A stretch of 64,000 nucleotides of DNA from Marinisporobacter balticus (GCF_004345705.1 NZ_SLWV01000002.1:186001-250000); one strand, 5' to 3'. Shown: positions 18,486 through 26,539, counted from the stretch's first letter. Numbers and translations are program-made. The notes: generated by a model from the sequence alone, not told the origin.

Positions 18486-18508
18486 CTGCCAGCTGCGGGA
18501 ACAGCTGG
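18486..18508 (-). other. Hairpin in the grdB-grdC gap, proximal stem
   Basis: GCCAGCTG and CAGCTGGC form a GC-rich 8-bp stem around a 6-base loop, a few bases past the grdB stop. Its GC content stands out from the surrounding AT-rich DNA. It may protect the upstream grd mRNA. Confidence 0.6.
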
Positions 18509-18515
18509 CAAATGA

Positions 18516-19826
18516 TTAATCTTCGAAGACAGTTTGTCCTTCAACTTTAGTTTCTAATGCTTTTAATGCTTTTTCAACTAATTTTCTTCTTAATTTTTTC
18601 TCTTCCGCTGGATCTAATGCTGGGTTTCCAAGTGGATGAGGAATTGCAATTGTAGGTACAATTCTGTTCGCTCCAACTGTCAATGAAATTGGAACAACTG
18701 TACACATATGAACAACAGGGATTCCTGTTCTTTCAATTTCTTTAACCATTGTTGCACCGCAACGTGTGCAAGTACCTCAGGTAGATGTTAGAATAACTGC
18801 ATCTACGCCAGCTGCCACTAGTTTTTGTGCATACTCAGCAGCAAACTTTTTAGAATTACCAACAGATGTTCCATTACCCGTTGTAGTATAGAAATATCTG
18901 TGAAGTTCTCCAATTTTTCCTTCTTTTTCTAAATCTCTTAATACATCAATCGGTAATACTCTATCAGAATCTTCATTTGCATATACTGGATCATAGCCAC
19001 CATGCGCTGTTTCATATGTAGCTTCAGTTAAATCCATCACGCCATCGATATCATATTCACCATACTTTGATGCACTTGAAGATTCAATGTGATCTGGGTT
19101 TCCTTTTGGTACAATCCCTCCAGAAGTAACTACTGCTATTTTTGCTTTTGAAATATCTGTAATTGCTTTTCCTGGTACAACATTGTCAAAATTCGGCATT
19201 GGATATTCAGTAACAAATTCTTCACCTTTTAACTTCTTAATCAACATATTAACGGCTCTTGTAGCGCCTCTTTCTTCTCTAAAGATATTCTTTCTTATCC
19301 CCCTAGAAATGTATCCTTCTTCGCTTGGTGATCCAATAACTTCACCTGTTCCTAATTTTAAAGCAAATTTAGCTAATGCAGGTGCTGCTTTTCTCATAGC
19401 TGCTGCAGAATTTCCAGTTTCTACAATGTAAACATCCTTTTTATACATATCTACACCAGGATTCTCTACATACATTGCTGTTACAACTGGGATATTTAAT
19501 TCCTCTTGTACAGCTTTACTGATTGTACCACAAGCTACACCATATCTACCTGCGTTGAAAGCTGGCCCTGCTATGAACAAATCTGGATTGTACTTTTTGA
19601 TCATCTCTAAAACAGCTGGTTTTGCTTCTTCTAAATTTTCATTGAAGTAAGAATCCCCACAAATTACTGTCGCAACGATTTCTGCTTCATCTTTAAATCC
19701 CATCTTTAAAGCAGCTCCAGGTCCTACTACACCTTCTCTAACTTCAGGTTTTATATCCGCTTTTTCTTCTCCACCGATACCCGCGAAGAATTGGTTTATA
19801 TAATGAACAACTCTAATTTTGCTCAT
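18516..19826 (-). CDS. grdB: Glycine reductase component B, selenoprotein subunit gamma
   Basis: A selenoprotein of 436 residues when the in-frame TGA at 18777-18779 is read as selenocysteine (codon 350). Without read-through it appears as two frames, 18777-19826 and 18516-18749. The site context is ILTST-Sec-GTCTRCGATMVKEIER, matching GrdB. Five bases after the UGA, TTGCAC and GTGCAA (18771-18752) form a 6-bp stem with an 8-base loop, placed as a bacterial SECIS would be. GrdB binds the glycine Schiff base together with GrdE and hands the carboxymethyl group to GrdA. ATG 19826 has an AGAGGGGGG site; 19844 does not. Confidence 0.96.
18752..18779 (-). promoter_or_regulatory. Selenocysteine UGA codon and SECIS-like stem of grdB
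   Basis: TGA at 18779-18777 is followed on the minus strand by GGTAC and a stem-loop with 6-bp arms (18771-18766 and 18757-18752). Bacterial SECIS elements sit directly 3' of the UGA within the coding sequence, so position and form agree. Confidence 0.7.
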
Positions 19827-19864
19827 ATTTTTCCCCCCTCTCATATTTTACACGGGAAATTTCA

Positions 19865-20335
19865 TTAAAATTTACAGAATTGTTCTCTCATTGAGCTCAT
19901 TTCTTCAATGATCGCATCTACATCTAATACCATTTCCATCATCCCAATTTGTTCTTCATAAACATCTGCATCTACAGCCTCTTTAAACTCTGGCTCTACC
20001 GCATGATATGTTTTAAGTCCTAACTGGACTCCTGCCAACGAACCTGCAAAAGTAGGGTCTCCATTTGTAACAGTTTCTGCAGCTAATCCTGCTGATTCTG
20101 CTTCTGCTGCTCCGAAAAGTACGATCACATTTTCTGCACCGTATTTCTCAGTCATGTTTTTCACCCTATTTTGATTTTCTAGATCCATTGCTCCTGCAGC
20201 CGTTCAGACAAAGCACTCTGTAGCTGAGAAAACTACTTCTGCACCTGTACCTTTTAGGCATTCTTCTATAGCAGGACCAGGTATACCATCTCTGTCACCG
20301 ATGATGATGACTTTTTTTCCATCAAATAAATTCAT
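19865..20335 (-). CDS. grdA: Glycine reductase selenoprotein A
   Basis: A small selenoprotein of 156 residues when the in-frame TGA at 20204-20206 is read as selenocysteine 44 (context TECFV-Sec-TAAGAMDLENQ). The start ATG 20335 opens MNLFDGKKVIIIGDRDGIPGP, the standard GrdA N-terminus. GrdA carries the carboxymethyl-selenoether between components B and C and is re-reduced by thioredoxin. The frame after the UGA (19865-20188) would look like a separate 107-residue gene but has no ribosome binding site. A short imperfect stem follows the UGA. It lies between grdE and grdB. Confidence 0.96.
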
Positions 20336-20371
20336 GGTTTACCATCCTTTCTTCTATCAAATTTTTTATTT

Positions 20372-21658
20372 TTAATATTCTGTAGCAGACATTTTATTGA
20401 AGCCTAACTCATTTGTTGCACCCGTAATTACTTGGATTTCAGCTTCAATACTACCATCTGGTCTTAAACTTCCATCAAATCCTCCAGCAATTCTATCCAC
20501 ATAATCTAACATACCAATTACTCTCTTCATTGGAGGAAGTACAATCACTTCATTTGCATTACCGCCTGTTACCACTGCATCTGCTTTAGCATCTGCATCT
20601 GCAAGTGATTGAGATGCACCATCACGCCCTGCATATTCATCTGTAACAATTACAGTTTTTACGCCTTCATTTTCTATCTTCTTACAGTTCATGATAAGAT
20701 CTGTATCTGGGTTACCAAAACCTTCTTGAGATACAAGTGCTCCATCAAGACCTAAATACTTACAAAGTTTTGCAGTCCAGTTAGATGATCTTTCTTTATC
20801 AGCAAGATATACATTTTCATTTGTAGCAATAACCCCTACAAAATTGATATCTTTACCATGTCTTGCATATAAGTCATGGATAATTGGGTTATTTAAGTGA
20901 TGATATGTTGTGTTTTTATCACAAGCTGAAACACAGTTACCACTTAATATAGCACCATCCATTACTTCTGTTGGATAAAGAATTGTTGGAACGATTTTCT
21001 TTGCATCTACACCATATACATATGTATCATGAAGCAATCCTTGCGTTTGAAGCATATAAACATATGCAACTCTTGGTAGATCCGGATACTCTTTCGCACT
21101 CTCAAACAATGGCTTTGTTTCAAAAACATCTACTTCATCAGGTGTTACTTCTTTACCTGCTTGTCCAATTAAATTTGCTACTTTCAATCCTGCCATTCTT
21201 GCAGCAGCTTCATAAGGATATTGCTTTAGTCCTTCTATTGGCTCAATTACTAAACAAATATTGTTAAGTTTTGAGAATGGTGTATATTCAGCACCAGGAC
21301 CACTCATATCAATGATTCCTTCCTGAAAACCTACAATTTTACCACAAGTAACTACTGCAGCTCCCTTTAATACATGTGTTCTACCTGAACCTACTGTTGC
21401 AACTTTGTTGATTACTCCTGGGAATATTCCACCGGGTCCTTCAACTTTTACCCTTGGCTCAATAACATCCTTAACAGGAGTTATTCTAGTTTCTTCACCC
21501 GGTTTTGCAAGTTCTATTTGTACGCTCTTAATATGTTCGTCTTCCATAACAAGATTGACGATTTCTTCCTTATTCACATACAATGTTCCATTTTCTACTT
21601 TTGTCATGTCACCAAATTGAACATCTGTAATATTAATTTTTCCTAATTCTAGGCGCAC
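20372..21658 (-). CDS. grdE: Glycine reductase component B proprotein (pyruvoyl-dependent)
   Basis: A 428-residue proprotein counted from GTG 21658. The self-cleavage site is visible as SGNCVSACDKNTTYHHLNN, with Cys242 expected to become the N-terminal pyruvoyl group that forms a Schiff base with glycine, giving two subunits of about 25 and 22 kDa. GGGAGG lies eight bases before GTG 21658. An upstream GTG at 21667 overlaps that site and is less likely; with 21658 both length and Cys position match known GrdE. It partners with GrdB. Confidence 0.96.
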   Translation of the reverse strand: MRLELGKINITDVQFGDMTKVENGTLYVNKEEIVNLVMEDEHIKSVQIELAKPGEETRITPVKDVIEPRVKVEGPGGIFPGVINKVATVGSGRTHVLKGAAVVTCGKIVGFQEGIIDMSGPGAEYTPFSKLNNICLVIEPIEGLKQYPYEAAARMAGLKVANLIGQAGKEVTPDEVDVFETKPLFESAKEYPDLPRVAYVYMLQTQGLLHDTYVYGVDAKKIVPTILYPTEVMDGAILSGNCVSACDKNTTYHHLNNPIIHDLYARHGKDINFVGVIATNENVYLADKERSSNWTAKLCKYLGLDGALVSQEGFGNPDTDLIMNCKKIENEGVKTVIVTDEYAGRDGASQSLADADAKADAVVTGGNANEVIVLPPMKRVIGMLDYVDRIAGGFDGSLRPDGSIEAEIQVITGATNELGFNKMSATEY

Positions 21659-21725
21659 ATTGTTCACCTCCCTTTATATTTTAACCCACAACTGGTGAGT
21701 TTTACTCACCAGTGCGAATTACTGG

Positions 21726-22046
21726 CTATCCTACATGCTTTTGAATCATTGCGTCTATATTCGCTTTTGTTGCATCATCTTTTGTTACTTCATCCACTTT
21801 TTCGCCATCTTTATATAGGGCAAGTGTTGGAAGTCCTAAAACTCTTTGTGATATTGCAAGTCTTCTAGCTTTTGTCGTATTTAGCTTTGAAAATTTTACT
21901 TTGCTTTCATACTTAGCTGCTAATTCTTCAACATCTGGCATTAACGCCTTACAAGGTTCACAACCATCACTCCAATAATCTACAAGAACATAACCTTCTG
22001 CTTCTAATACTTCAGATTCAAAAGTATCTTTATCTAGTGCTAACAT
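21726..22046 (-). CDS. trxA: Thioredoxin of the glycine reductase system
   Basis: A 106-residue thioredoxin fold. The active-site segment is DYWSDGCEPCKALMPDVEEL with Cys29 and Cys32: GCEPC instead of the common GCGPC/WCGPC. Such variants are known from grd-linked thioredoxins of amino-acid fermenters. It should reduce the Se-S bond of oxidised GrdA in each catalytic cycle. The cis-Pro segment VLGLPTLALYKDG is present near residue 75. AAGGAGG precedes the ATG. It follows trxB by 23 bases. Confidence 0.95.
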   Translation of the reverse strand: MLALDKDTFESEVLEAEGYVLVDYWSDGCEPCKALMPDVEELAAKYESKVKFSKLNTTKARRLAISQRVLGLPTLALYKDGEKVDEVTKDDATKANIDAMIQKHVG

Positions 22047-22069
22047 GTTTTCACCTCCTTTTAATAACC

Positions 22070-23017
22070 TTATTCTTCAAAATTATTTTCTATATATTTT
22101 TCTGCTTGTACAGCTGCAATTGCACCATCAGCTGTTGCAGTTACTACCTGTCTTAAAGATTTTACACGAATATCTCCTGCTGCAAATACGCCTTCTACAT
22201 TTGTTTTCATATCTGCATCTGTTGGGATATATCCAGATGGATCTAATTCGATTTTTTCTTTAAATATATCACTAAATGCTTGGTATCCTATAAATGGGAA
22301 TACTCCAAAAGTACCATCTTCTTCATCTGCATGATATTCTGTAACTTCTCCAGTTTTTTTGTTTTTAAATACAATAGATTCTACAATACCGTCTCCTTTT
22401 ATTTCTTCAACACCTGCATCCCACATAAAAGCAAGTTTTTCATTTTTAAATGCTTTTTCCTGAATAGATTTTGCAGCTCTTAACGCATCTCTTCTATGTA
22501 CAATCGTCACTTTTCTTGCAAATTTTGTTAAGTACATGGCTTCTTCAACTGCTGAGTCTCCACCACCTATTACAAATACTTCTAAATCTGTAAAGAAATC
22601 CCCATCACAAGTTGCACAATAAGATACACCTTTTCCTGTTAATTCTTTTTCTCCAGGACAGCCAATGGGTCTTGGTGTAGCACCCGTTGCAATAATCACT
22701 GCTTTTGCTTTATATTCTTTTTCTTGTCCTTTGATCACTTTTATTTTCTCTGTGAAATCTACATCAATAATAGTATCTTTCTTTCTCTCTGACCCAAATT
22801 CTTCTGCTTGTGCAACCATTCTAGCAATTAAACTTGGTCCAGTCGCATGCTCAACAGATCCTGGATAATTTGCTACTTCATTTGTCGTAACAATTTGTCC
22901 ACCTGCTTTATTCTTTTCTAAAATTAATGTTTTCATTTTTGCTCTTGCTGCATATAACCCTGCTGCAAGTCCTGCTGGTCCTGCACCAATGATAATAACA
23001 TCATATAAATTTTCCAT
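22070..23017 (-). CDS. trxB: Thioredoxin reductase
   Basis: A 315-residue FAD-dependent disulfide reductase. The FAD site GAGPAGLAAGLYAARA is at residues 11-26 and the redox pair Cys134-Cys137 lies in YCATCDGDF. The pyridine nucleotide site GGGDSAVEEA (151-160) and HRRDALRA (174-181) indicate NADPH as donor rather than ferredoxin. The closing FAD segment GVFAAGDIR is present. In this operon it supplies electrons through TrxA to GrdA. AGGAGG precedes the ATG. Confidence 0.96.
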   Translation of the reverse strand: MENLYDVIIIGAGPAGLAAGLYAARAKMKTLILEKNKAGGQIVTTNEVANYPGSVEHATGPSLIARMVAQAEEFGSERKKDTIIDVDFTEKIKVIKGQEKEYKAKAVIIATGATPRPIGCPGEKELTGKGVSYCATCDGDFFTDLEVFVIGGGDSAVEEAMYLTKFARKVTIVHRRDALRAAKSIQEKAFKNEKLAFMWDAGVEEIKGDGIVESIVFKNKKTGEVTEYHADEEDGTFGVFPFIGYQAFSDIFKEKIELDPSGYIPTDADMKTNVEGVFAAGDIRVKSLRQVVTATADGAIAAVQAEKYIENNFEE

Positions 23018-23050
23018 TGATTTACCTCCTCTTTATTTGAAAAATTCTTA

Positions 23051-23437
23051 TTAAAACTGATCCATACTTTCTATTGCATTATTGATCAGAGAATAATCAA
23101 TAATTTGAAAATCTTCTAATATTTTTTCTGTCCAAAGGGGCGTTTTCTTGCCATCAATAAATTTTGTTGCTGTTTCAATGCTTGATTCAATGATTGAAAG
23201 AGAATGCATATCCAACTTTTCTTTAGCCTGTGTGATAATCGTTGATTTATAAGGTGTCTCGTTTGGTTTGACACTTCCCGAAAGAGGGTGTGTCAACAAT
23301 ATATGTCCCTGATGTATTTTATCCCTAGTTATAGATAAAATATCAAGATATGTATAATATTCAGAATAAATTATGTCTATTTTTTCTTTATTTTCTTCAT
23401 AAACTTTAGGATTATTCGTGATTAAAATCTTTCTCAC
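23051..23437 (-). CDS. grdX: GrdX family protein
   Basis: A small protein of 128 residues counted from GTG 23437, which has GGAG eight bases upstream. It opens with RKILITNNPKVYEE and includes the family-like segment DILSITRDKIHQGHILLTHPLSGSVKPNETPYKS. GrdX leads glycine reductase operons in many amino-acid fermenters; its role is not established. The open frame extends to 23572, but that extension runs through the riboswitch terminator and cannot be coding. It is the first gene after the glycine riboswitch. Confidence 0.9.
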   Translation of the reverse strand: MRKILITNNPKVYEENKEKIDIIYSEYYTYLDILSITRDKIHQGHILLTHPLSGSVKPNETPYKSTIITQAKEKLDMHSLSIIESSIETATKFIDGKKTPLWTEKILEDFQIIDYSLINNAIESMDQF

Positions 23438-23493
23438 CTTTTTCACTCCAGTTTTTATGTTTTTATACAAGAAAACGTTTCTTTTAATTTTTA

Positions 23494-23546
23494 TAAAAAA
23501 AGACAGAGACACATGACAAAATAAACATTGCCATATGCCTCTGTCT
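23494..23546 (-). terminator. Riboswitch-controlled terminator before grdX
   Basis: The two arms (23546-23529 and 23518-23501 on the minus strand) form about 18 bp, including a few G-U pairs, around a 10-base loop, followed by seven T residues (23500-23494). It sits between the glycine aptamer and grdX, so the operon is expressed only if this hairpin is prevented. Confidence 0.92.
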
Positions 23547-23589
23547 ATAATTCTACAAATAGAATTGCACATTCCGTGCTTTTAAAAAA

Positions 23590-23700
23590 CTATCCAGAGT
23601 TCTGTCCAAATACGGTCCTTTTGCCTGAGAATTTCACTAAAGATAGGCAGTACCTTTTTGCTTGTCCCTTCGGCGATTCCATTAGAATTCTCTTCCGTAT
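23590..23700 (-). promoter_or_regulatory. Glycine riboswitch, single aptamer
   Basis: The minus strand has the gcvT-type glycine aptamer signatures in order: GGAAGAGAATTC, CGCCGAAGG, CTCAGGCAAAAGGACCG and GGACAGAACTCTGGA. Only one set is present. Directly after the aptamer GCAC-GGAAT-GTGC can form a small hairpin, which may be the ghost-aptamer helix of singlet glycine riboswitches. A promoter lies just upstream and a strong terminator downstream. For a glycine-degrading operon an ON switch is expected. Confidence 0.92.
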
Positions 23701-23733
23701 TTTTCAACCAGAATCATATTCTTTTATATTTTC

Positions 23734-23762
23734 ATTATATTATAAGTCCTGAACCTTGACAA
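23734..23762 (-). promoter_or_regulatory. Promoter of the glycine reductase operon
   Basis: On the minus strand TTGTCA (23762-23757), 17 bases, then a perfect TATAAT (23739-23734). The predicted start near 23727 falls about 27 bases before the glycine aptamer. A TTTTGATAA/TTATCAAAA inverted repeat (23768-23799) just upstream may end the DegV transcript. Confidence 0.75.
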
Positions 23763-23809
23763 TACATTTTGATAATTTTTTATCATTATTTTTATCAAAA
23801 CCAGTTTCC

Positions 23810-24658
23810 TTATTCGCCCTTCATATACAAAATTGCTAACATTCCTGGTCCTGTATATGTTCCTATGGTACATCCAATCTCAGTTTCAATTAATTTTTTA
23901 GGTTCAAAAGCATCCATAACCGCTTCCTTTAATTTTTGTAGTCCCGCTCTATTTGCTCCATGCGCTATACAGACATACGCTGATCCACGTTTGAGTCCTC
24001 TTTGTTTTGCTAGTTCAATCATTTTAGGTATAATTTTTTTACTTCCTCTTACTTTGTCAAAAAGCTCAACTTTACCATCATCTATAATCAAAATGGGCTT
24101 CACATTTAAAATCTTTCCTATTGTTGCTTTTGTCGCACTAAGTCTTCCTCCTTTTTTTAGATAATCAAGCGTTTCAACTGAAAATATATGATCTATTCGC
24201 TCTTTCATTTCTTCAATTCTATGTAAAATATCTTGTTTTGTTTTTCCTTTTCGCGCCATTTTTGCAGCTTCTACTACAATCATTCCACAAGAATAAGAAA
24301 GGGCCGAAGTATCAATTACGGTTATATCTTCATGCGCTAATTCATTTTTGGCCATTATTGCTGAGTGATAGGTTCCACTAACAGCTGAAGATCCATTTAT
24401 AATAATTGTCTGATAGCCATTTTTTACTGCATCTTTCATTTCATCCAAAAATACATTAGGCGGAACTTGAGATGTACCAGGTAGTTCATTAGACTCTTGT
24501 AGTTTAACAAAAAATTCTTGCGCGTTTAAATCAATACCATCTTTAAATTCTTCCTCACCAAATCTTATCGTTAATGGTAACACAGCAATATCATATTTTT
24601 CTACAAGTTCTTTCGGAATATCCGCTAAACTGTCTGTAATAATTTTTATAGGCTTCAC
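23810..24658 (-). CDS. DegV family fatty-acid-binding protein
   Basis: A 282-residue protein counted from GTG 24658 (GGAGG eight bases upstream); the frame reaches ATG 24682, which has no such site. It opens with IKIITDSLADIPKEL. The DegV two-domain fold is indicated by GTSQVPPNVFLDEM, INGSSAVSGTYHSA, VIDTSALSYSCGMIVVEAA and VETLDYLKKGGRLSATKATIGKILNVKPIL. In Firmicutes, DegV/FakB proteins bind fatty acids for phosphorylation by FakA; no fakA is nearby. The exact ligand is unknown. Confidence 0.9.
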   Translation of the reverse strand: MKPIKIITDSLADIPKELVEKYDIAVLPLTIRFGEEEFKDGIDLNAQEFFVKLQESNELPGTSQVPPNVFLDEMKDAVKNGYQTIIINGSSAVSGTYHSAIMAKNELAHEDITVIDTSALSYSCGMIVVEAAKMARKGKTKQDILHRIEEMKERIDHIFSVETLDYLKKGGRLSATKATIGKILNVKPILIIDDGKVELFDKVRGSKKIIPKMIELAKQRGLKRGSAYVCIAHGANRAGLQKLKEAVMDAFEPKKLIETEIGCTIGTYTGPGMLAILYMKGE

Positions 24659-24736
24659 CTTTATCTCCTCCCGAGCACACATCTATCTATATATTGTATT
24701 ATTTACGTAAAAACTTTACAACTATATTCCACTATA

Positions 24737-24773
24737 AAAAATAGACTTCTTCTGAAAACAAAGAAATCTATTA
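24737..24773 (-). terminator. Imperfect hairpin after the decayed Na/phosphate transporter
   Basis: AATAGATTTCTTTG and CAGAAGAAGTCTATT pair imperfectly on the minus strand and are followed by a T-rich run. It probably terminated the former transporter gene. Confidence 0.45.
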
Positions 24774-24799
24774 TTATTGCTATCTTTTATCTGTTGAAT

Positions 24800-25411
24800 T
24801 CAGAGTAAAAAAGCAATTTTTGCTGCAAAATCTCCTATTCTTTCTATATCATTGATCGTGCTAAACAACCCATCAACAAGTTCATGTTGTTTCGCTGATA
24901 AAGCAGTGCTAGATAGCTTGACTAAGTATTCAGCAATCTCACGTTCTATACTATTTATAATTTTTTCCATTCCAAAAGTTTCATTTGCGAGTTTCTCACT
25001 TTTTTCAAAAATGCTTCCATAGATGTATTATAACTATCCATCACTAAATTTGCCATATTTAGTGTTTCTTTTATTACTTGTTCAATTGCAATAGATGGCG
25101 TTTCCATCATACGGTCATCAAGATATTTCGTACCTCTTCTGTCTCTCATTTCATGATCCTTTATTGTGATCACCTTATTAGCTAGTTTCACTATGCCAAT
25201 TGTAATATTCTTAAGAGGATCATAAACAATATCGTTGCCACTACATTAAAAGTAAAATGAATAAAAGCTACTCTTTTCGACATTCTATTTGCTCCAATAC
25301 TTGATAGCATTGCAGTTACACACATTCCAATTTTTTTCTAACCCTCACCCATTATGATTATACCATAAAGAAATAAACCCAGCCTCCAAGTAATCCAAAG
25401 AAAATTTCCAT
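24800..25411 (-). pseudogene. Decayed Na/phosphate cotransporter gene
   Basis: A remnant read in at least three frames. It starts with a good GGAGAGG site and ATG 25411 (MEIFFGLLGG), then shifts frame to GLFLYGIIIMGEG. After a large deletion comes CVTAMLSSIGANRMSKRVAFIHFTF, a late transmembrane segment of NptA-type Na/Pi cotransporters. The cytoplasmic part LANKVITIKDHEMRDRRGTK follows, and after another frameshift a PhoU-like helix (IEREIAEYLVKL, DIERIGDFAAKIAFLL). About 200 codons remain of a family of roughly 530. The 78-residue frame 24955-25191 is part of this remnant and not an independent gene. Confidence 0.85.
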
Positions 25412-25581
25412 TTATGCCTCTCCTATAACTATGTAATAATTTTGCACCTTATATATAATACACTATCTTTTGTTCCATTTGTTAATTCTATTTTAAATTC
25501 ATTAAACTTTATCGCATTATATATTATTTACGGACAATATGTCATACATAAAACATTTTGATATAGAAATTTAGCATAAAA
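25412..25581. other. Intergenic stretch between trmL and the decayed transporter
   Basis: AT-rich sequence with no open frame of interest and no clear RNA motif. It presumably held the former promoter of the decayed transporter. I see nothing else in it. Confidence 0.5.
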
Positions 25582-25582
25582 A

Positions 25583-25603
25583 ATAAGAGAAGTTTCCCTC
25601 TCT
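25583..25603 (-). terminator. Terminator after trmL
   Basis: AGAGAGG and CTTCTCT pair around a GAAA tetraloop (one G-U pair) and are followed on the minus strand by TTATTTTTTATG. The stem overlaps the trmL stop codon. Confidence 0.7.
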
Positions 25604-26072
25604 ATACTAAGTTTACAAAACCTGTTTGTCTTAATACTTCATATAATACAATATTCACTGAATTCGCCAAGTTCAAAGATCTAGCTCTTTCATTTTCTAA
25701 CATTGGAATTTTTATACATGTATCGAAATTTTCCTTCAGTATTTCTTTTGGCAAACCAGCCGTTTCCTTTCCAAATACTACAAAACATTCATCATTATAG
25801 TCCATATCTGTATAAAAATGCTTTGCCTTCGTTGTTGAAAAGAAAAATTTTGCATTTTTATATTTAGCGAATAATTCATCCATATTTTCATATACATGTA
25901 CATCTACTAAATCCCAATAATCTAATCCCGCTCTCTTTAAATGTTTATCATCTATTGAAAATCCTAGTGGTTTTATTAAATGTAATCTACTTCCTGTAGC
26001 CGCACAAGTTCTAGCAATATTCCCTGTATTCGGTGGTATTTCTGGTTCAAATAGTACAATGTTTATCGCCAT
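25602..26072 (-). CDS. trmL: tRNA (cytidine(34)-2'-O)-methyltransferase
   Basis: A 156-residue SPOUT-class methyltransferase that 2'-O-methylates the wobble base of certain leucine tRNAs. It opens with INIVLFEPEIPPNTGNIARTCAATGSRLHLIKPLGF, which is diagnostic, and continues with FVVFGKETAGLPKEIL and the SAM-knot segment IPMLENERARSLNLANSVNIVLYE. Length is as usual for TrmL. It follows cheX by five bases, so the two are likely co-transcribed. Confidence 0.95.
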   Translation of the reverse strand: MAINIVLFEPEIPPNTGNIARTCAATGSRLHLIKPLGFSIDDKHLKRAGLDYWDLVDVHVYENMDELFAKYKNAKFFFSTTKAKHFYTDMDYNDECFVVFGKETAGLPKEILKENFDTCIKIPMLENERARSLNLANSVNIVLYEVLRQTGFVNLV

Positions 26073-26077
26073 ATGTC

Positions 26078-26539
26078 TTACTCCTTTATTATAATATCTA
26101 GTTCAATTATACCATATTCTGTATTTAACGGAACCGTAATTGTTTTATCCAAACTCGTTGATATAGATATTTTTTCTCCCACTAAAAGAGTAGGTGGCGT
26201 AATATCTATTGTAACATCCTGATTAGAAAGAAGTGTAGCGGTATTTCCTAAAATCATATTTCCAAGTTCAGAAATAGCACTTTTAGCAATAATATCTAAA
26301 TTCTCAACAGGCATACCACACATCATATTCGAAGCAATTTTTTTTGCCAATTCTTTATCCATGCCTAAAATTACTTGTCCTTGAATTTCTCCTGTTAATC
26401 CAATCATAATCATAACATTCGGCGTATCAAAAGATGCGTCCTTTATGTAAATTTCTCCAGTATCACTCGATATATTTGCCATTTGTTTCAATATATCCTT
26501 GCTTGTTTTAATAAACGGATTAATAAGTTCCACATTCAC
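26078..26539 (-). CDS. cheX: CheX-type chemotaxis phosphatase
   Basis: A 153-residue protein counted from GTG 26539 (VELINPFIKTSKDIL), with AGAGGAG about eight bases upstream; the frame to 26584 is an unlikely extension. CheX dephosphorylates CheY-P. The active motif with conserved Glu and Asn is visible as AISELGNMILGN near residues 90-101, after GLTGEIQGQVILGM. No other chemotaxis gene is nearby, so the protein may act on a remote CheY system or a non-motility response regulator. trmL follows directly. Confidence 0.88.
   Translation of the reverse strand: MNVELINPFIKTSKDILKQMANISSDTGEIYIKDASFDTPNVMIMIGLTGEIQGQVILGMDKELAKKIASNMMCGMPVENLDIIAKSAISELGNMILGNTATLLSNQDVTIDITPPTLLVGEKISISTSLDKTITVPLNTEYGIIELDIIIKE

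Noticed and set aside
18480..18500. Sigma-54 promoter for grdC (TGGCAG...TTGAC)
   Set aside because: The -24 GG is present but the -12 GC is not at the required spacing; the sequence is part of a hairpin.
18516..18749. A separate 77-residue gene after grdB
   Set aside because: It is the C-terminal part of GrdB beyond the selenocysteine UGA; it has no independent ribosome binding site and the joined length and motifs match GrdB.
23438..23572. Longer grdX start at 23572
   Set aside because: The extension runs through the riboswitch terminator stem and its T run; GTG 23437 has GGAG at proper spacing and gives the usual protein.
23527..23590. A second glycine aptamer (tandem riboswitch)
   Set aside because: Only one CGCCGAAGG and one CTCAGGCAAAAGGAC set exists; the segment after the aptamer is too short and lacks the core motifs.
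24955..25191. A 78-residue stand-alone gene
   Set aside because: It is one frame of a decayed Na/phosphate cotransporter, with matching family pieces in other frames on both sides.
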